Origin: Kangiella koreensis DSM 16069 | GTDB taxonomy: Bacteria > Pseudomonadota > Gammaproteobacteria > Enterobacterales > Kangiellaceae | Length of the DNA: 64,000 bases | Direction: 5' to 3' | Assembly: GCF_000024085.1 (NCBI RefSeq) | Contig: NC_013166.1 | Span: 2,480,001 to 2,544,000 of the forward strand | Part shown: positions 35,755-46,408 of the stretch, piece by piece | Position numbering within the stretch: the first letter of the stretch is position 1 | How the letters are laid out: each line of letters starts with the position of its first letter | Notes under the pieces: model-generated | The model's database searches: none | What the model was told of the DNA's origin: nothing | What the model saw: only the letters and a program-made list of their open reading frames with translations | Position numbers and translations under genes: made by a program

Positions 35755-37880
35755 TAGTTTTCTTCAGCCTCTTCACTCTCCTCCTGCATGTACTCTTCAT
35801 AAGTAGGAGGCAAAACTAAGGCTTCGTCGTAAGTTGGTAATACTTCAGTCTCTTCTTCTGGCATTAAGCTGATACCGCGATTAGCCTGCTCAATTTGCTG
35901 GGCACGAATATAGCTGTATTTTGCACTACTTAACTCACGCAACTCGGCATCATCCTTTAGTACAGTCGGATGAATAAAAATCATCAAGTTACGTTTAATT
36001 TTCTGGGTACGTTGCGATTTAAATGCATGACCTAGAACTGGAATATCACCTAGAATCGGTACTTTCTGCGAGCTTTGCTGAATATCGTCATCAATCAGGC
36101 CACCCAGAACAACCATGCCGCCATCCGGTACCAATACAGATGTTTTTACTTCACGCTTATTGGTTACAACATCTACATTGGTTGAGCCAGCAATTGATGA
36201 TACTTCTTGCTCAATATCCAAGCGAACATAATTGCCTTCATTGATTTGCGGGGTTAGCTTTAACATCACACCCACATCTTTACGTTCAACATTTTGGAAA
36301 GGATTTGAATTATTATCGCCTAATGTCGAGCCGGTAATAATCGGGATTTCCTGACCAGATTTAAAAATAGCTTCCACATTATCAAGTGTGGTTACACTAG
36401 GACGAGATAGAGTATTTGAATCAGTCACACCTTCAAGTGCGCGAATAAAAGCACCCCAACTAAAGCCATCGGGTCTAATTTTGGCAACACCCAAACCAAG
36501 ACCTTGCATACCGCCCAACACTTCTGCAAGCGCAGCACCATTGTCACCCCCGACACGTCGGGTTTCAGTTCCGGTAATCTCGCCAGTTTCAGGGTCTCGA
36601 GTAAAGACTTCTTCCTCTGTTCCGCGCGCGGAGATGGCACCGGCAGCAACCTGCCCAATACCAGGGCCAGTGTTAGTAAAGTTCACAACGCCACCTGGAG
36701 TCGTATTGCTTCCCTCAGGAGAAAACAACCACTGTATGCCAAGTTCTTTTGCTTTGTTATCTGAAATTTCAACGATAATGGCTTCAACGTGAACTTGCTT
36801 ACGGCGGATATCAAGAGCGCGAATTACTGAGTCAAACTCGCGCATAATATCGGGTGGCGCAGTTAACACTAAAGCATTTGTTTCTTCATGCGATTGAATG
36901 CTATACAAAGATCGCTGAGTAGCTACGCCGCCACCAGCACCTGCTCCACCGCGCCCCGAAGCAGCAGCTTCTTCTTTTTGTTTGATTTCACCAATGCCCG
37001 ATAACACTTCTGCAACCTGTTCAGACTTGGCGTACTTCAAAAATACGGTCTTGGTATTACCCATTGAATTCAAAGGACGATCCAAGCTGCCAATCAGAGC
37101 TCTTAGACGAACACGTTGGCGGTCATTAGCGCTCAACAATATACTATTGGTTCTTTCATCAGCGACATAGCGAGGCTCTTGTACTTCATTGCCTTGTGGC
37201 TGACGACCACTACGATTTAAGCTTTCAAGAATTCGTACGATTTCGCTGGCAGAGGCATGCTCTAACGGAATCACCTCAATTTCTTCATCATTGGCTTTGT
37301 CAGTACGATCAATAATTTCAGTTATACGACGTACATTCGATGCTGAATCATGAAGAATTAAAGTGTTAGTTCCTTGCACTGCAAATAAATGACCTGAAGT
37401 GGGCGATACTAATGGCCGCAATACATTCATGATCTGCTGGGCATCAACATTCTGTACAGGAATAACTTGTGTAATATAACGATCACCATAATCATCCAAA
37501 TTACCAACATTGACCGGCGAATATTCCGAACGCGCCTGTTGATCTGGAATGATTTTTACTACTCCATTAGCTTCAATTGCCTGAAACTTGTGTACCTGTA
37601 GCGCCGACACGAAAATGTTATAAATTTGGTCTTTGGTGTAATCAACGTTACCCGCGGTGATAATGGTCACTTTAAGACCTTTGACTCGCGGGTCAACGAT
37701 CATCGTTTTGCCGGTTATCTTGGCAACCGTTTCAACCACTTCACGAATATCGGCGTCTCTGACATTCAATCTTTCGGCGTTGGCGCTAAATGAAGACAGT
37801 AACAAACCAGCTGCACAGAGTGCCATGGTCAGGTTATTACCAAGCTGTTTCATTCGGGATTTCTTGAGTGTCTGTATCAT
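35754..37880 (-). CDS. gspD: Type II secretion outer-membrane secretin GspD
   Basis: A signal peptide ends near SANA, followed by N0 to N3 domains ([32 protein letters not shown] start) and a secretin barrel with [14 protein letters not shown] near residue 630. A Gly-rich segment (about 305-320) lies in the N3 loop. The C-terminus is acidic and Pro-rich, perhaps a pilotin-binding S domain. The 708-aa length is in range. It overlaps gspC by ATGA. Confidence 0.96.
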   Translation of the reverse strand: MIQTLKKSRMKQLGNNLTMALCAAGLLLSSFSANAERLNVRDADIREVVETVAKITGKTMIVDPRVKGLKVTIITAGNVDYTKDQIYNIFVSALQVHKFQAIEANGVVKIIPDQQARSEYSPVNVGNLDDYGDRYITQVIPVQNVDAQQIMNVLRPLVSPTSGHLFAVQGTNTLILHDSASNVRRITEIIDRTDKANDEEIEVIPLEHASASEIVRILESLNRSGRQPQGNEVQEPRYVADERTNSILLSANDRQRVRLRALIGSLDRPLNSMGNTKTVFLKYAKSEQVAEVLSGIGEIKQKEEAAASGRGGAGAGGGVATQRSLYSIQSHEETNALVLTAPPDIMREFDSVIRALDIRRKQVHVEAIIVEISDNKAKELGIQWLFSPEGSNTTPGGVVNFTNTGPGIGQVAAGAISARGTEEEVFTRDPETGEITGTETRRVGGDNGAALAEVLGGMQGLGLGVAKIRPDGFSWGAFIRALEGVTDSNTLSRPSVTTLDNVEAIFKSGQEIPIITGSTLGDNNSNPFQNVERKDVGVMLKLTPQINEGNYVRLDIEQEVSSIAGSTNVDVVTNKREVKTSVLVPDGGMVVLGGLIDDDIQQSSQKVPILGDIPVLGHAFKSQRTQKIKRNLMIFIHPTVLKDDAELRELSSAKYSYIRAQQIEQANRGISLMPEEETEVLPTYDEALVLPPTYEEYMQEESEEAEEN

Positions 37881-38827
37881 TGGATTCTTCTCTCATTTGG
37901 ATCTGGCTTTTGCTGCTGTGACAGCTCAGACAAACCCAACAATAGTGTTACGGGCTGTCCATCTCTCTCAATTGATATTTCCAGGGAATCGGTATTAGTT
38001 AATTCATTGGCAATTCCCAGCAACCCTTGTTCATTGAGCTGCGTACCATTAACTGATTTTATAACGTCATTACGTCTTAAGCCTAAACGAGCAAACATTC
38101 TTGGATCAGAACCAGGTGCCACCTTGTAACCAGTTACAACCCCACTTTCATCTACCACCTGCTCAAATTTGGCTAAGTCCGCTAGTGACTGAGGATCGGT
38201 AAAGACCTTGTCCTTCATCTCTGAAAGCTCGCTAGATAGCCGACTATCACGTCGCTTATCAATAGTACGCTCTTGGCTACTATCTACAGGTTTCATTTTG
38301 TTTTGTGAGTCTGACAACGCACTCTGATCCAACTGCTCTTCAAGAGTCAAAGTTTCCAGTCGGCCATTATTCTTTAATACAACTTGCAAGGTTTCAACTT
38401 TATGCAAAACGACATTACCGCTAACTTCCAGTTTGTCGTTCATGAAATAGGCTTTTTCATCCCGGGCATTGGCCTGAATAATAGCACTCGATAATTCTGC
38501 ATCAGTTGACACATAGGTGCCAAGAAGCTTCAAATTCAAGCGGGTTTCTTCCGCCTGAACCACCTGTTCTTCTACCCGCCCGGCTTCACCAAAGACATGC
38601 AGAGACACCAGCTTGTTGACATCAACAGCCGCACGTTTCGTTTGTTGGGGTTGGTTTATAGCTACAGTTTCTATTTGTGGTGGTGGTTGAAAAAAACCAA
38701 TCCACAACCATATCAACTTTGCGACTATATATAAGGTTAGCAATGTCAATAAGACGGCTAGAACCTGCGCAATCAACCTACCCCGTTGTTGCACAAACTG
38801 GTTTATTTTATGAGTTATAGGATTCAT
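37877..38827 (-). CDS. gspC: Type II secretion protein GspC with PDZ domain
   Basis: A bitopic inner-membrane protein with TM near residues 18-40, an HR domain (about 65-150; LKLLGTYVS) that contacts the secretin N0 domain, and a C-terminal PDZ domain (about 220-305; ARLGLRRNDVIKSVNGTQL). It is the first gene of the gsp operon and is divergent from hslR across 140 bases that should hold both promoters. Confidence 0.94.
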   Translation of the reverse strand: MNPITHKINQFVQQRGRLIAQVLAVLLTLLTLYIVAKLIWLWIGFFQPPPQIETVAINQPQQTKRAAVDVNKLVSLHVFGEAGRVEEQVVQAEETRLNLKLLGTYVSTDAELSSAIIQANARDEKAYFMNDKLEVSGNVVLHKVETLQVVLKNNGRLETLTLEEQLDQSALSDSQNKMKPVDSSQERTIDKRRDSRLSSELSEMKDKVFTDPQSLADLAKFEQVVDESGVVTGYKVAPGSDPRMFARLGLRRNDVIKSVNGTQLNEQGLLGIANELTNTDSLEISIERDGQPVTLLLGLSELSQQQKPDPNERRIQ

Positions 38828-38967
38828 GAGTTACAGTTGTCACGAAAATTCGTATTGTTCCCTCGTAATTGTTCGGCATCCTTCCTGAAGATCGCCTATA
38901 ATCGAGATATTCCCATGCAGGGACGGAGAAAGCAAGCAAGATACTGTAAAGAATAGTAAGGTTCAAG

Positions 38968-39354
38968 ATGGCAGTTGACATTTATGTGAGATTAGACAAA
39001 TGGCTCTGGGCCGCACGTTTTTTTAAAACCCGTGCGCTCGCAAAAACCGCTATCGAAGGAGGGAAAGTACATTGCGATGGGGTTCGAGGCAAACCAAGCC
39101 GCCAGGTTCAACTCGGTATGACGATAAAAATCAGGCAAGGTTTTGCTGAAAAAACTGTCATTGTAGAAGGGCTATCAGAACAGCGTGGTCCCGCCAAAGA
39201 AGCACAAACTCTCTATAGCGAGACTGAAGATAGCATACAAAAACGTGAAGAATTGGCGGTACAAAGAAAATCGATGCCGCACTCCGAGCATAAACCCGAT
39301 AAAAAACAACGTCGCCAGATCCATCGCTTTTTACGGCAACAGGATCAGGACTAA
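38968..39354 (+). CDS. hslR: Heat shock protein 15, ribosome-associated (Hsp15)
   Basis: A 128-aa S4-domain RNA-binding protein with RLDKWLWAARFFKTRALAKTAIEGGKV at the N-terminus and a basic C-terminal tail. Hsp15 binds stalled 50S subunits carrying nascent chains. It precedes hslO, as in E. coli. Confidence 0.95.
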   Translation: MAVDIYVRLDKWLWAARFFKTRALAKTAIEGGKVHCDGVRGKPSRQVQLGMTIKIRQGFAEKTVIVEGLSEQRGPAKEAQTLYSETEDSIQKREELAVQRKSMPHSEHKPDKKQRRQIHRFLRQQDQD

Positions 39355-39418
39355 TACGATTTACACTACTATTTACATAGTATCACCATAGATTTAAATG
39401 AGTAACTAGAGAGAACCA

Positions 39419-40291
39419 ATGCCCGACCATATCCAACGATTTACCTTTGCTGATTTACCCGTGCGCGGAGAAATCATCAGCTTGGAACACAGCTTCCAGA
39501 CCATTTCTGATCAGCACAATTACTCAAGCACCCTCCGTCACCTTGTCGGTGAAGCGCTTGCAGCTACGGCTTTAATGGCTGATATCATTAAGATTGAAGG
39601 CAAAGTAGCTCTACAGTTGCAAAGCCCTTCCCAAGTCAAGCTGCTAGTTAGCGAATGCAATAACCATGGTCATATTCGAGGTGTCCTGCATTCCCTGGCT
39701 CCTGACATTAACAGCTACAACTTTAGAGACTGGGCTCAGGGCGGAACCCTAGCAATTACCATTGAGCCCGAGCAAGGCCATCGATATCAAGGTATAGTCT
39801 CGCTTGAAAAAGATAGTTTAGCCGAATGCCTTGAAGATTATTTCACCAGTTCCGAGCAACTGCCGACTTACATTAAGTTATTTATTGGTAAGGACCGAGT
39901 AACCGGACTTTTCCTGCAAGCTATGCCTAATTCAGATAATAAGGATCAAGACAATAAAGTGGCTTTTGAGCATGTCACAACTTTGGCAAACACTATTACT
40001 GACGAGGAAGCCTTGACTCTCTCTCACCATGATCTGCTGCATCGCTTGTACCATCAGGATAAAGTCACTCTCTACGACGAAAAAGCCATCAAGTTTCAAT
40101 GTAGCTGCTCTCGCGAGAGAAATGAACGCGCCCTTCTAACCATTGAACCACAGGAATTGATGCAATTAGCCGAAGAGCATAACGGTAAAATCGAGCTCGT
40201 ATGTGATTTTTGCAGCAAAAAGGAAGTCTTTACTGAGCAGGAGCTCGCTCAGTTGATCACCACTAATCAGGGAACTGAAGCAGTTAACTAG
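39419..40291 (+). CDS. hslO: Redox-regulated chaperonin Hsp33
   Basis: A cytosolic holdase activated by oxidative stress through release of zinc. The zinc-binding Cys set is intact: CSC near residue 231 and CDFC near 262. The start MPDHIQRFTFADLPVRGEI is typical. Length 290 aa. It lies 64 bases after hslR and is convergent with envZ. Confidence 0.96.
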   Translation: MPDHIQRFTFADLPVRGEIISLEHSFQTISDQHNYSSTLRHLVGEALAATALMADIIKIEGKVALQLQSPSQVKLLVSECNNHGHIRGVLHSLAPDINSYNFRDWAQGGTLAITIEPEQGHRYQGIVSLEKDSLAECLEDYFTSSEQLPTYIKLFIGKDRVTGLFLQAMPNSDNKDQDNKVAFEHVTTLANTITDEEALTLSHHDLLHRLYHQDKVTLYDEKAIKFQCSCSRERNERALLTIEPQELMQLAEEHNGKIELVCDFCSKKEVFTEQELAQLITTNQGTEAVN

Positions 40292-40306
40292 TTAACAAAC
40301 AATGAC

Positions 40307-41611
40307 TCAGTGAAGAGGGATTTGTAGACGCGCTTCAAGACCTTTTTCGGCACGGTTATGCAAAGTGACCGTGCCGCCATGCATTTCCGCAATTCGGCGA
40401 ACTATCGCTAACCCAAGACCGGAGCCACCGCCACTACGTGCTGAGTCTCCTCGAGAGAAAGGCTGAAATAAATGTTCCATGTCAGTATCTTTGATGCCCG
40501 GTCCTTCGTCCAATACAGATAGCTGAATCATATTGCTCTCTATCTTGGTGGTCACCTTTAACGGTGGTCCTGCATATTTCAGCCCATTCATAATCAGGTT
40601 AGTGATTAATCGCTTCATCGCTAATGGCTTAAAATACAGCTTAGGTAATTTTCCTAGTTCAAAACTGATGTCCTGCGTTTGCAGACGGACTGATTTGATG
40701 CACTCCTCTACCAATGCATTTAAATCACCCAGCTGCTCACGCTCATCGCGACCATCTCGTACGAAGGAAATGAACTGATCAATAATCTGATCCATGTCCT
40801 CGGTATCGCTCACAATACCTTCGCGTAACTCGTCGTCCGCTTCAGCCATGAACTCTGTTGCTAAGCGGATACGGGTTAATGGCGTGCGTAAATCATGGGA
40901 AACACCCGCCAGCAATAAATTACGATCCTGCTCAAGCTGTTGCACATTGCGTGCCATTTGGTTAAAGGCTCGAGTCACTGTCACCATTTCCTCAAGACCT
41001 TCCTCTTTTAGCTGTCCTGGATTGTCACCACGACCAATTTCCCGCGCAGCAAATTCTAGACGGCGTAAGGGCCGACTGATCTGCTTGGTGAAAATCCAGC
41101 CACCCAACAAACTCAATAACAAAATCACTGAGATATAAACCACAGGTGGATGAATGTAGAAACCTTCAAATGGATCCATCGCAATTCTGAGCCAGACATT
41201 GGTATGTTGCGGTGACTTGATCCAATAATAAATGTTGTCTGATTCTTCGACCCGCATTTCAGTTTGCGACTCACTGACCCCAAGGCTCTTGGCCAGTTGC
41301 TCAGTTAATACACTGTATGGGCGCGCCTCTCTGAGTTGCTTTGGTTCACCCATGCGCGTGGAAATAAACTGGATACGCTGGTTGTCCATAATCTGCTGGC
41401 GTACCGAACCATCAATTTTCCCATCAAACTCCAAAGCCTGCAGTTCCAGTGAAGTTTTCACATCAGCCGAAAGTAGCTGCACCAACTGTTTCATCGAAGG
41501 CTGAGCCACATACCAGGAAATCGACAGATAGGAAACCCACTGATTAATCAGCAACAGGCAGCCGACCAATACGGCAATACGACCAAAAGCTGATTTAGGC
41601 AGAATACGCAT
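40307..41611 (-). CDS. envZ: Osmosensor histidine kinase EnvZ
   Basis: An inner-membrane kinase/phosphatase for OmpR. TM1 is near 12-32 and TM2 near 155-175, with a periplasmic domain between. A HAMP domain (175-230) follows, then an H-box with [19 protein letters not shown] near 240 and a catalytic domain with [16 protein letters not shown] and [11 protein letters not shown]. The 434-aa length is typical. It follows ompR by 49 bases. Confidence 0.94.
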   Translation of the reverse strand: MRILPKSAFGRIAVLVGCLLLINQWVSYLSISWYVAQPSMKQLVQLLSADVKTSLELQALEFDGKIDGSVRQQIMDNQRIQFISTRMGEPKQLREARPYSVLTEQLAKSLGVSESQTEMRVEESDNIYYWIKSPQHTNVWLRIAMDPFEGFYIHPPVVYISVILLLSLLGGWIFTKQISRPLRRLEFAAREIGRGDNPGQLKEEGLEEMVTVTRAFNQMARNVQQLEQDRNLLLAGVSHDLRTPLTRIRLATEFMAEADDELREGIVSDTEDMDQIIDQFISFVRDGRDEREQLGDLNALVEECIKSVRLQTQDISFELGKLPKLYFKPLAMKRLITNLIMNGLKYAGPPLKVTTKIESNMIQLSVLDEGPGIKDTDMEHLFQPFSRGDSARSGGGSGLGLAIVRRIAEMHGGTVTLHNRAEKGLEARLQIPLH

Positions 41612-41660
41612 GAAAGCTATTGAATGAGACTTTTAAGGAAAACAGAGTAAGACCTGATAA

Positions 41661-42383
41661 TCAGGCCTCACCACCATCGGGAACGAACACATAACCCACG
41701 CCCCAGACTGTTTGGATATAACGCGGGTGGGCAGGATCGGCTTCAATCAAACGACGCAAACGCGATACCTGTACATCAATACTACGCTCCAGCGCCGAAT
41801 AATCACGACCACGAGCCAGATTCATCAGCTTATCGCGTGACAAGGGCTGGCGAGCATGCTCAACCAGGGATTTGAGCACTGCAAATTCGCCACTGGTTAA
41901 TGAAATAGGATTACCATCATCAGTCATTTCGCGGGTTGCCAGATTTAAAGTAAAGCGACCAAAGCTGACCACCGTTTCAGAATTACTCGGCGCACCGGGA
42001 ATATGTTTGGCCTGACGACGAAGCACTGCACGAATACGAGCCAGAAGTTCACGTGGGTTAAAAGGTTTCGCCAGATAATCATCCGCACCGACTTCCAAGC
42101 CGACAATTCGATCCACTTCATCGCCTTTAGCGGTCAGCATAATAATCGGGATAGGGTTATTCTGTGAGCGTAAGCGGCGGCAAATAGACAGACCATCTTC
42201 ACCTGGAAGCATTAAATCGAGAACCATCAGGTGATAGTTTTCTCGCTCGAGAAAGCGATCCATCTGTTCAGCGTTTTCAACTGTGCGGACCATAAAGTCC
42301 TGCTCTTTCAGATAACGCTCTAGCAGACTTCGTAAACGAACATCATCATCAACAACCAGTATTTTTGGAGTTTCTTCAGTCAT
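41661..42383 (-). CDS. ompR: Response regulator OmpR
   Basis: A 240-aa protein with receiver domain (Asp in LMVLDLMLPGEDG near residue 56, Lys in LAKPF) and OmpR/PhoB winged helix (FGRFTLNLATREM to IQTVWGVGYVF). It is close to E. coli OmpR in length and motifs. It is the first gene of the ompR-envZ pair and divergent from tex across 284 bases in which I see no further gene. Confidence 0.96.
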   Translation of the reverse strand: MTEETPKILVVDDDVRLRSLLERYLKEQDFMVRTVENAEQMDRFLERENYHLMVLDLMLPGEDGLSICRRLRSQNNPIPIIMLTAKGDEVDRIVGLEVGADDYLAKPFNPRELLARIRAVLRRQAKHIPGAPSNSETVVSFGRFTLNLATREMTDDGNPISLTSGEFAVLKSLVEHARQPLSRDKLMNLARGRDYSALERSIDVQVSRLRRLIEADPAHPRYIQTVWGVGYVFVPDGGEA

Positions 42384-42667
42384 AACCCAACATTCCTTCT
42401 ACTTTTTTGCGCTTTTTACTAAGCGCCCCCGTTTCATCAATAACTTTTAACAGAAAGACTATTCATTGTCTTGTATTTCTATCGTGTATTCAGAATCAAT
42501 AATTGACCATTAAAACAAACAATTAGCTATGCTCCTCAGTGCTTTGGCTCTTATTTACTCAACATTGAGTGCTGGGTCAAAGTCGACTTGGGCATTTTGT
42601 TCTTTTTTCATAGGTGCCGAAGCACTATACTATGCCGCCATATTTTCCCCAATAAGCACTTAACAAG

Positions 42668-44989
42668 ATGTTACAAATAAACCAACAGATAGCTCAAGAG
42701 TTAAATGTTCGCCCGCAACAGGTTGAAGCGGCAGTTCGCCTACTTGACGAAGGCTCGACAGTGCCTTTTATCTCGCGCTACCGTAAAGAAGTTACCGGTG
42801 CGCTGGATGATACTCAGCTTCGTGATCTTGAGCAAAGGTTAGGTTATTTGCGCGAACTGGAAGACCGCCGTGCCGCCATTCTTAAGAGCATCGATGAGCA
42901 GGAAAAGCTCACCCCTGAATTAAAATCATCGATTAATGCGGCCACTACCAAAAGTGAATTAGAAGATTTATACCTGCCGTATAAACCCAAACGTCGTACC
43001 AAAGCACAAATCGCGCGCGAAGCAGGCCTAGAGCCACTGGCTATGGATTTATGGCAAAACCCGACACTTGATCCTGAAGCCGAGGCCGCTAAATTCCTTA
43101 ATGAAGAGCACAAGATTGAAACCACTAAAGATGCACTGGATGGTGCTCGTCAGATATTGATGGAACTGTTTGCCGAGAATGCTGATCTGCTTAAAACCTT
43201 GCGGGACTATTTGTGGAACAATGCCTTTATTCACTCCACTGTGATCGAAGGCAAGGAAAAAGAAGGCATCAAGTTCTCGGATTACTTCGACCATAACGAA
43301 GCCTTTAAGACTATTCCATCACACCGCATTCTGGCTTTATTACGCGGCCGTAATGAGAATATCCTAAGTCTGCAAATGGTTTCTAATCAGGATCTTATCA
43401 AAGATCCTGATGCCTCCGACCCTTGTGTGTCGATGGTCGCTGAGCATTTCAACATCAAAGACCAGAAGCGTGCGGCGGATCATTGGCTACAGCAAGTAGT
43501 ATTGTGGACCTGGAAAATCAAACTGCATCTTTATCTCGAAACGGAATTATTAGCCAAAGTACGCGAACTTGGCGAAACCGAAGCGATTCGTATCTTTGCT
43601 CGTAATATGCATGATTTATTAATGGCCGCTCCGGCTGGCGCCAAAACTACCATGGGACTTGATCCGGGTTTACGAACCGGCACCAAAGCGGTGGTTGTGG
43701 ATGAAACCGGCAAATTACTGACCCAAACCACTATCTTCCCACACGCTCCACAAAATCAGTGGGATCAATCACTTCGCAAATTACAAAATCTGTGCGAAAT
43801 GCATAAAGTCCAACTGGTCAGTATCGGTAATGGTACCGCATCGCGCGAAACCGATAAGCTGGTAGCCGAACTAATGAAAATGGCACCACAGCTCAAATTA
43901 CAGAAAATCATGGTCAGTGAAGCAGGCGCATCAGTCTACTCAGCATCGGCTCTGGCGGCTCAGGAATTCCCTGATTTGGATGTCACCTATCGTGGTGCCG
44001 TGTCAATCGCTCGTCGCTTACAGGATCCATTGGCAGAGCTGGTCAAAATCGAGCCGAAGTCAATTGGTGTAGGTCAATATCAGCATGACGTGAGCCAAAG
44101 CCAATTGGCCAAAAGCCTGGATGGTGTGGTGGAAGATTGTGTAAACGCAGTCGGTGTTGATTTGAATATGGCCTCCATGCCGCTATTAACCCGCGTGTCT
44201 GGTCTTAGCAAAACCATTGCTCAAAACATCGTCAACTGGCGCGATAGTAACGGCCGCTTCAATAACCGCAAGCAATTGTTAGAAGTCGAGCGCATGGGCC
44301 CGAAAACTTATGAACAGGCAGCTGGTTTCTTGCGTATTCGTGATGGTGATAACGCTCTTGATAGCTCTTCGGTTCACCCTGAAGCCTATCCAGTGGTTGA
44401 AAAAATGATGCAGGCGCTTGAAATGCAGGATGCTCATCAGCTTATGGGTAACTCTGATAAGTTACGTCAAATCAAAGCACAGGAATTCATCGATGACACC
44501 TTCGGTTTGCATACCGTCAATGACATTCTAAAAGAACTGGATAAACCAGGACGCGATCCTCGTCCAGAGTTTAAAATGGTTCAGTTCAAAGATGGTGTCG
44601 ATACGCTGAACGACCTGAAAATTGGCATGGAGCTCGAAGGCGTTGTCACCAATGTGACCGCTTTTGGTGCCTTTATCGACGTTGGTGTCCATCAGGATGG
44701 TCTGGTTCACCTGTCGATGATGGCCAATGAGTTCATCAAAGACCCTGCTGAAGTAGTTAAAGCTGGTGATATCGTTAAAGTTTGGGTGCTGGACGTTGAT
44801 ATGCAACGTAAGCGTATTAGCCTTTCAATGATTGGCCCTGACGCTCAGGCAGCCTCCAAGCCAGCCCAGAAACGCGATGGCAAGGCGCATAAAAAAGGCC
44901 CAATGAAAGGAAACCAATCCAATAAGCGTGGTCAAAATAAGCCACAGGGTGCTTTTGCCGATGCGCTGGCCGCAGCACTGAAAAAGTAA
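42668..44989 (+). CDS. tex: Transcription accessory protein Tex
   Basis: A 773-aa nucleic-acid-binding protein with the full Tex order: N-terminal helical region, YqgF-like RNase H domain (about 325-450; [16 protein letters not shown]), helix-hairpin-helix repeats (480-560; [19 protein letters not shown]) and an S1 domain (about 650-720; [20 protein letters not shown]). A Lys/Gly-rich tail follows. It lies divergent from ompR, as commonly in gammaproteobacteria. Confidence 0.97.
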   Translation: MLQINQQIAQELNVRPQQVEAAVRLLDEGSTVPFISRYRKEVTGALDDTQLRDLEQRLGYLRELEDRRAAILKSIDEQEKLTPELKSSINAATTKSELEDLYLPYKPKRRTKAQIAREAGLEPLAMDLWQNPTLDPEAEAAKFLNEEHKIETTKDALDGARQILMELFAENADLLKTLRDYLWNNAFIHSTVIEGKEKEGIKFSDYFDHNEAFKTIPSHRILALLRGRNENILSLQMVSNQDLIKDPDASDPCVSMVAEHFNIKDQKRAADHWLQQVVLWTWKIKLHLYLETELLAKVRELGETEAIRIFARNMHDLLMAAPAGAKTTMGLDPGLRTGTKAVVVDETGKLLTQTTIFPHAPQNQWDQSLRKLQNLCEMHKVQLVSIGNGTASRETDKLVAELMKMAPQLKLQKIMVSEAGASVYSASALAAQEFPDLDVTYRGAVSIARRLQDPLAELVKIEPKSIGVGQYQHDVSQSQLAKSLDGVVEDCVNAVGVDLNMASMPLLTRVSGLSKTIAQNIVNWRDSNGRFNNRKQLLEVERMGPKTYEQAAGFLRIRDGDNALDSSSVHPEAYPVVEKMMQALEMQDAHQLMGNSDKLRQIKAQEFIDDTFGLHTVNDILKELDKPGRDPRPEFKMVQFKDGVDTLNDLKIGMELEGVVTNVTAFGAFIDVGVHQDGLVHLSMMANEFIKDPAEVVKAGDIVKVWVLDVDMQRKRISLSMIGPDAQAASKPAQKRDGKAHKKGPMKGNQSNKRGQNKPQGAFADALAAALKK

Positions 44990-45135
44990 CATCGCGAAAA
45001 TGGTTACAAATTGACACTTTTAATACAGCATTGCCATGAGTAGTATTGCAATGCACATCTGCTTGCACTTTTACTGAAGTGAAGGTAGTGTGCGCTATTC
45101 GCGTGCTGTGAACTAACGACACAAGAGCATACAAC

Positions 45136-45648
45136 ATGAATTTAAATAACCGTGGCTGGAACTTTTTAGGTGCTTTCATCTGTTATCAGTTATTGGTAAC
45201 GGCCCTTTATTTTCAGTACGTAGATGGACTTGAACCCTGTCCATTATGCATGTTCCAACGAGTGGCCGTAGCTGCAATGGGGATTGTGTTACTGCTTAAT
45301 GCCATTCATAACCCTACTATTCACTCCATCAGTAATCGTATTTACCAGATTTTAGGCCTGCTAACCGCTCTTGTCGGTATTGGCATTTCTGGACGTCACG
45401 TCTACTTGCAAAGCCTACCAGAAGGTGAAGCACCTGCCTGTGGTGCTCCGCTTGATTACATGATGGATATACTGCCTTTCATGGAAGTCATTCAAACCGT
45501 TTTAACAGGTGCAGGTGAATGCGCCAAAATCAGCTGGCGCTTCTGGGGAATATCCATGCCTGGCTGGATGCTTATCATTTTCATCATAGCGGCGCTGGTC
45601 TTTAGCTTTAGATTGTTTAAAGCATTCCAGCAACCTAAACCACTTTAA
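45136..45648 (+). CDS. dsbB: Disulfide bond formation protein DsbB
   Basis: An inner-membrane quinone reductase that reoxidises DsbA. Four membrane segments are visible, with the CPLC pair (Cys35, Cys38) in the first periplasmic loop and the second Cys pair in the ACGAP and GECAK segments of the second loop. The 170-aa length is typical. It is followed 25 bases later by a monooxygenase-fold gene. Confidence 0.95.
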   Translation: MNLNNRGWNFLGAFICYQLLVTALYFQYVDGLEPCPLCMFQRVAVAAMGIVLLLNAIHNPTIHSISNRIYQILGLLTALVGIGISGRHVYLQSLPEGEAPACGAPLDYMMDILPFMEVIQTVLTGAGECAKISWRFWGISMPGWMLIIFIIAALVFSFRLFKAFQQPKPL

Positions 45649-45672
45649 TCTTAAAGCAGAACTGAGGCTCTT

Positions 45673-45969
45673 ATGATCCGAGTTATTATCGAGCGAGTGA
45701 TTCAAGAAGGTAAACTTGACGATTATCATGCACTGATCCGCCAAGCTAAAAATAAAGCCAGCAACTCAGCAGGCTTCTTAACTGGCGAGATTTTTCACGT
45801 TAAAGACAACCCCAATCATGTCATCGTCATGTCATGCTGGGACTCATTTGATACTTGGGAAGTGTGGGCAGAGTCTGAACATCGACTCGATTTGCTTGAC
45901 GCCATTAGGCCACTACTGGAGTCAGATGAAAAAGTTACTGTACTAGAGAGCAGTCATCTTAAAAGCTAG
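45673..45969 (+). CDS. Antibiotic biosynthesis monooxygenase (ABM) fold protein
   Basis: A 98-aa single-domain ferredoxin-like protein with the ABM pattern (MIRVIIERVIQEGKLDDYHALI, then FLTGEIF, then VIVMSCWDSFDTWEVWAESEH). Such small dimers may be oxygenases, isomerases or heme/quinone binders; the function here is unknown. It probably shares a transcript with dsbB and ends at the terminator at 46005-46034. Confidence 0.75.
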   Translation: MIRVIIERVIQEGKLDDYHALIRQAKNKASNSAGFLTGEIFHVKDNPNHVIVMSCWDSFDTWEVWAESEHRLDLLDAIRPLLESDEKVTVLESSHLKS

Positions 45970-46004
45970 TGACTGAGTATAGTACAAAGAAATTAACCAT
46001 TCAC

Positions 46005-46034
46005 AAAAAAACCAGCTCAGTGAGCTGGTTTTTT
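46005..46034. terminator. Bidirectional terminator
   Basis: AAAAAACCAGCT and AGCTGGTTTTTT form a stem with a CAGTG loop between convergent genes, with T tracts on both strands. Confidence 0.9.
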
Positions 46035-46063
46035 CCTATACGAACCTATTAACTATTACTATC

Positions 46064-46390
46064 TCAAAAATACTTAGGCCACTCTTTTTTCAACTGCCCC
46101 GTCATTGCCATAAATAACATTTTATAATCTGCCATTAATGACCATAAAGGATAGGTAAATGTGGCCGGTCGATTCTTTTCAATCACAAAATGTCCAATCC
46201 AGGCTGGTCCATAACCAACGACCAATACTAATGGTAGCCACACCCATTGCTGGGTCGCGATCAAAAAAATGAGTAATAATAATGAAGCTGTAGTGCCGGT
46301 ATAATGAAACAGGCGATTACTCGGCAAGCGATGCTCGCCGAGATAAAAAGGCCAAAACTCTTTAAAGCTTTTGATACTTTTTTCCGCCAT
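46064..46390 (-). CDS. DUF962 (Mpo1-like) membrane protein
   Basis: A 108-aa protein with a start (SFKEFWPFYLGEHRLPSNRLFHYTG) and central GHFVIEKNRPATF that match the Mpo1/DUF962 family, including the conserved His residues. Two membrane segments lie near 30-65. Fungal Mpo1 is an iron-dependent dioxygenase of 2-hydroxy fatty acids; activity in bacteria is unknown. It lies just after the FKBP gene on the same strand. Confidence 0.8.
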   Translation of the reverse strand: MAEKSIKSFKEFWPFYLGEHRLPSNRLFHYTGTTASLLLLIFLIATQQWVWLPLVLVVGYGPAWIGHFVIEKNRPATFTYPLWSLMADYKMLFMAMTGQLKKEWPKYF

Positions 46391-46408
46391 ATGCCTTACT
46401 ACTGTTAA

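Noticed and set aside
36388-36792. Antisense open frames inside gspD, for example 134 codons here
   Set aside because: They are shadows of the gspD reading frame, without ribosome sites or domains.
44817-45179. A 120-codon minus-strand frame between tex and dsbB
   Set aside because: It overlaps the tex 3' end and the dsbB start, with no recognised features; it is a shadow frame.
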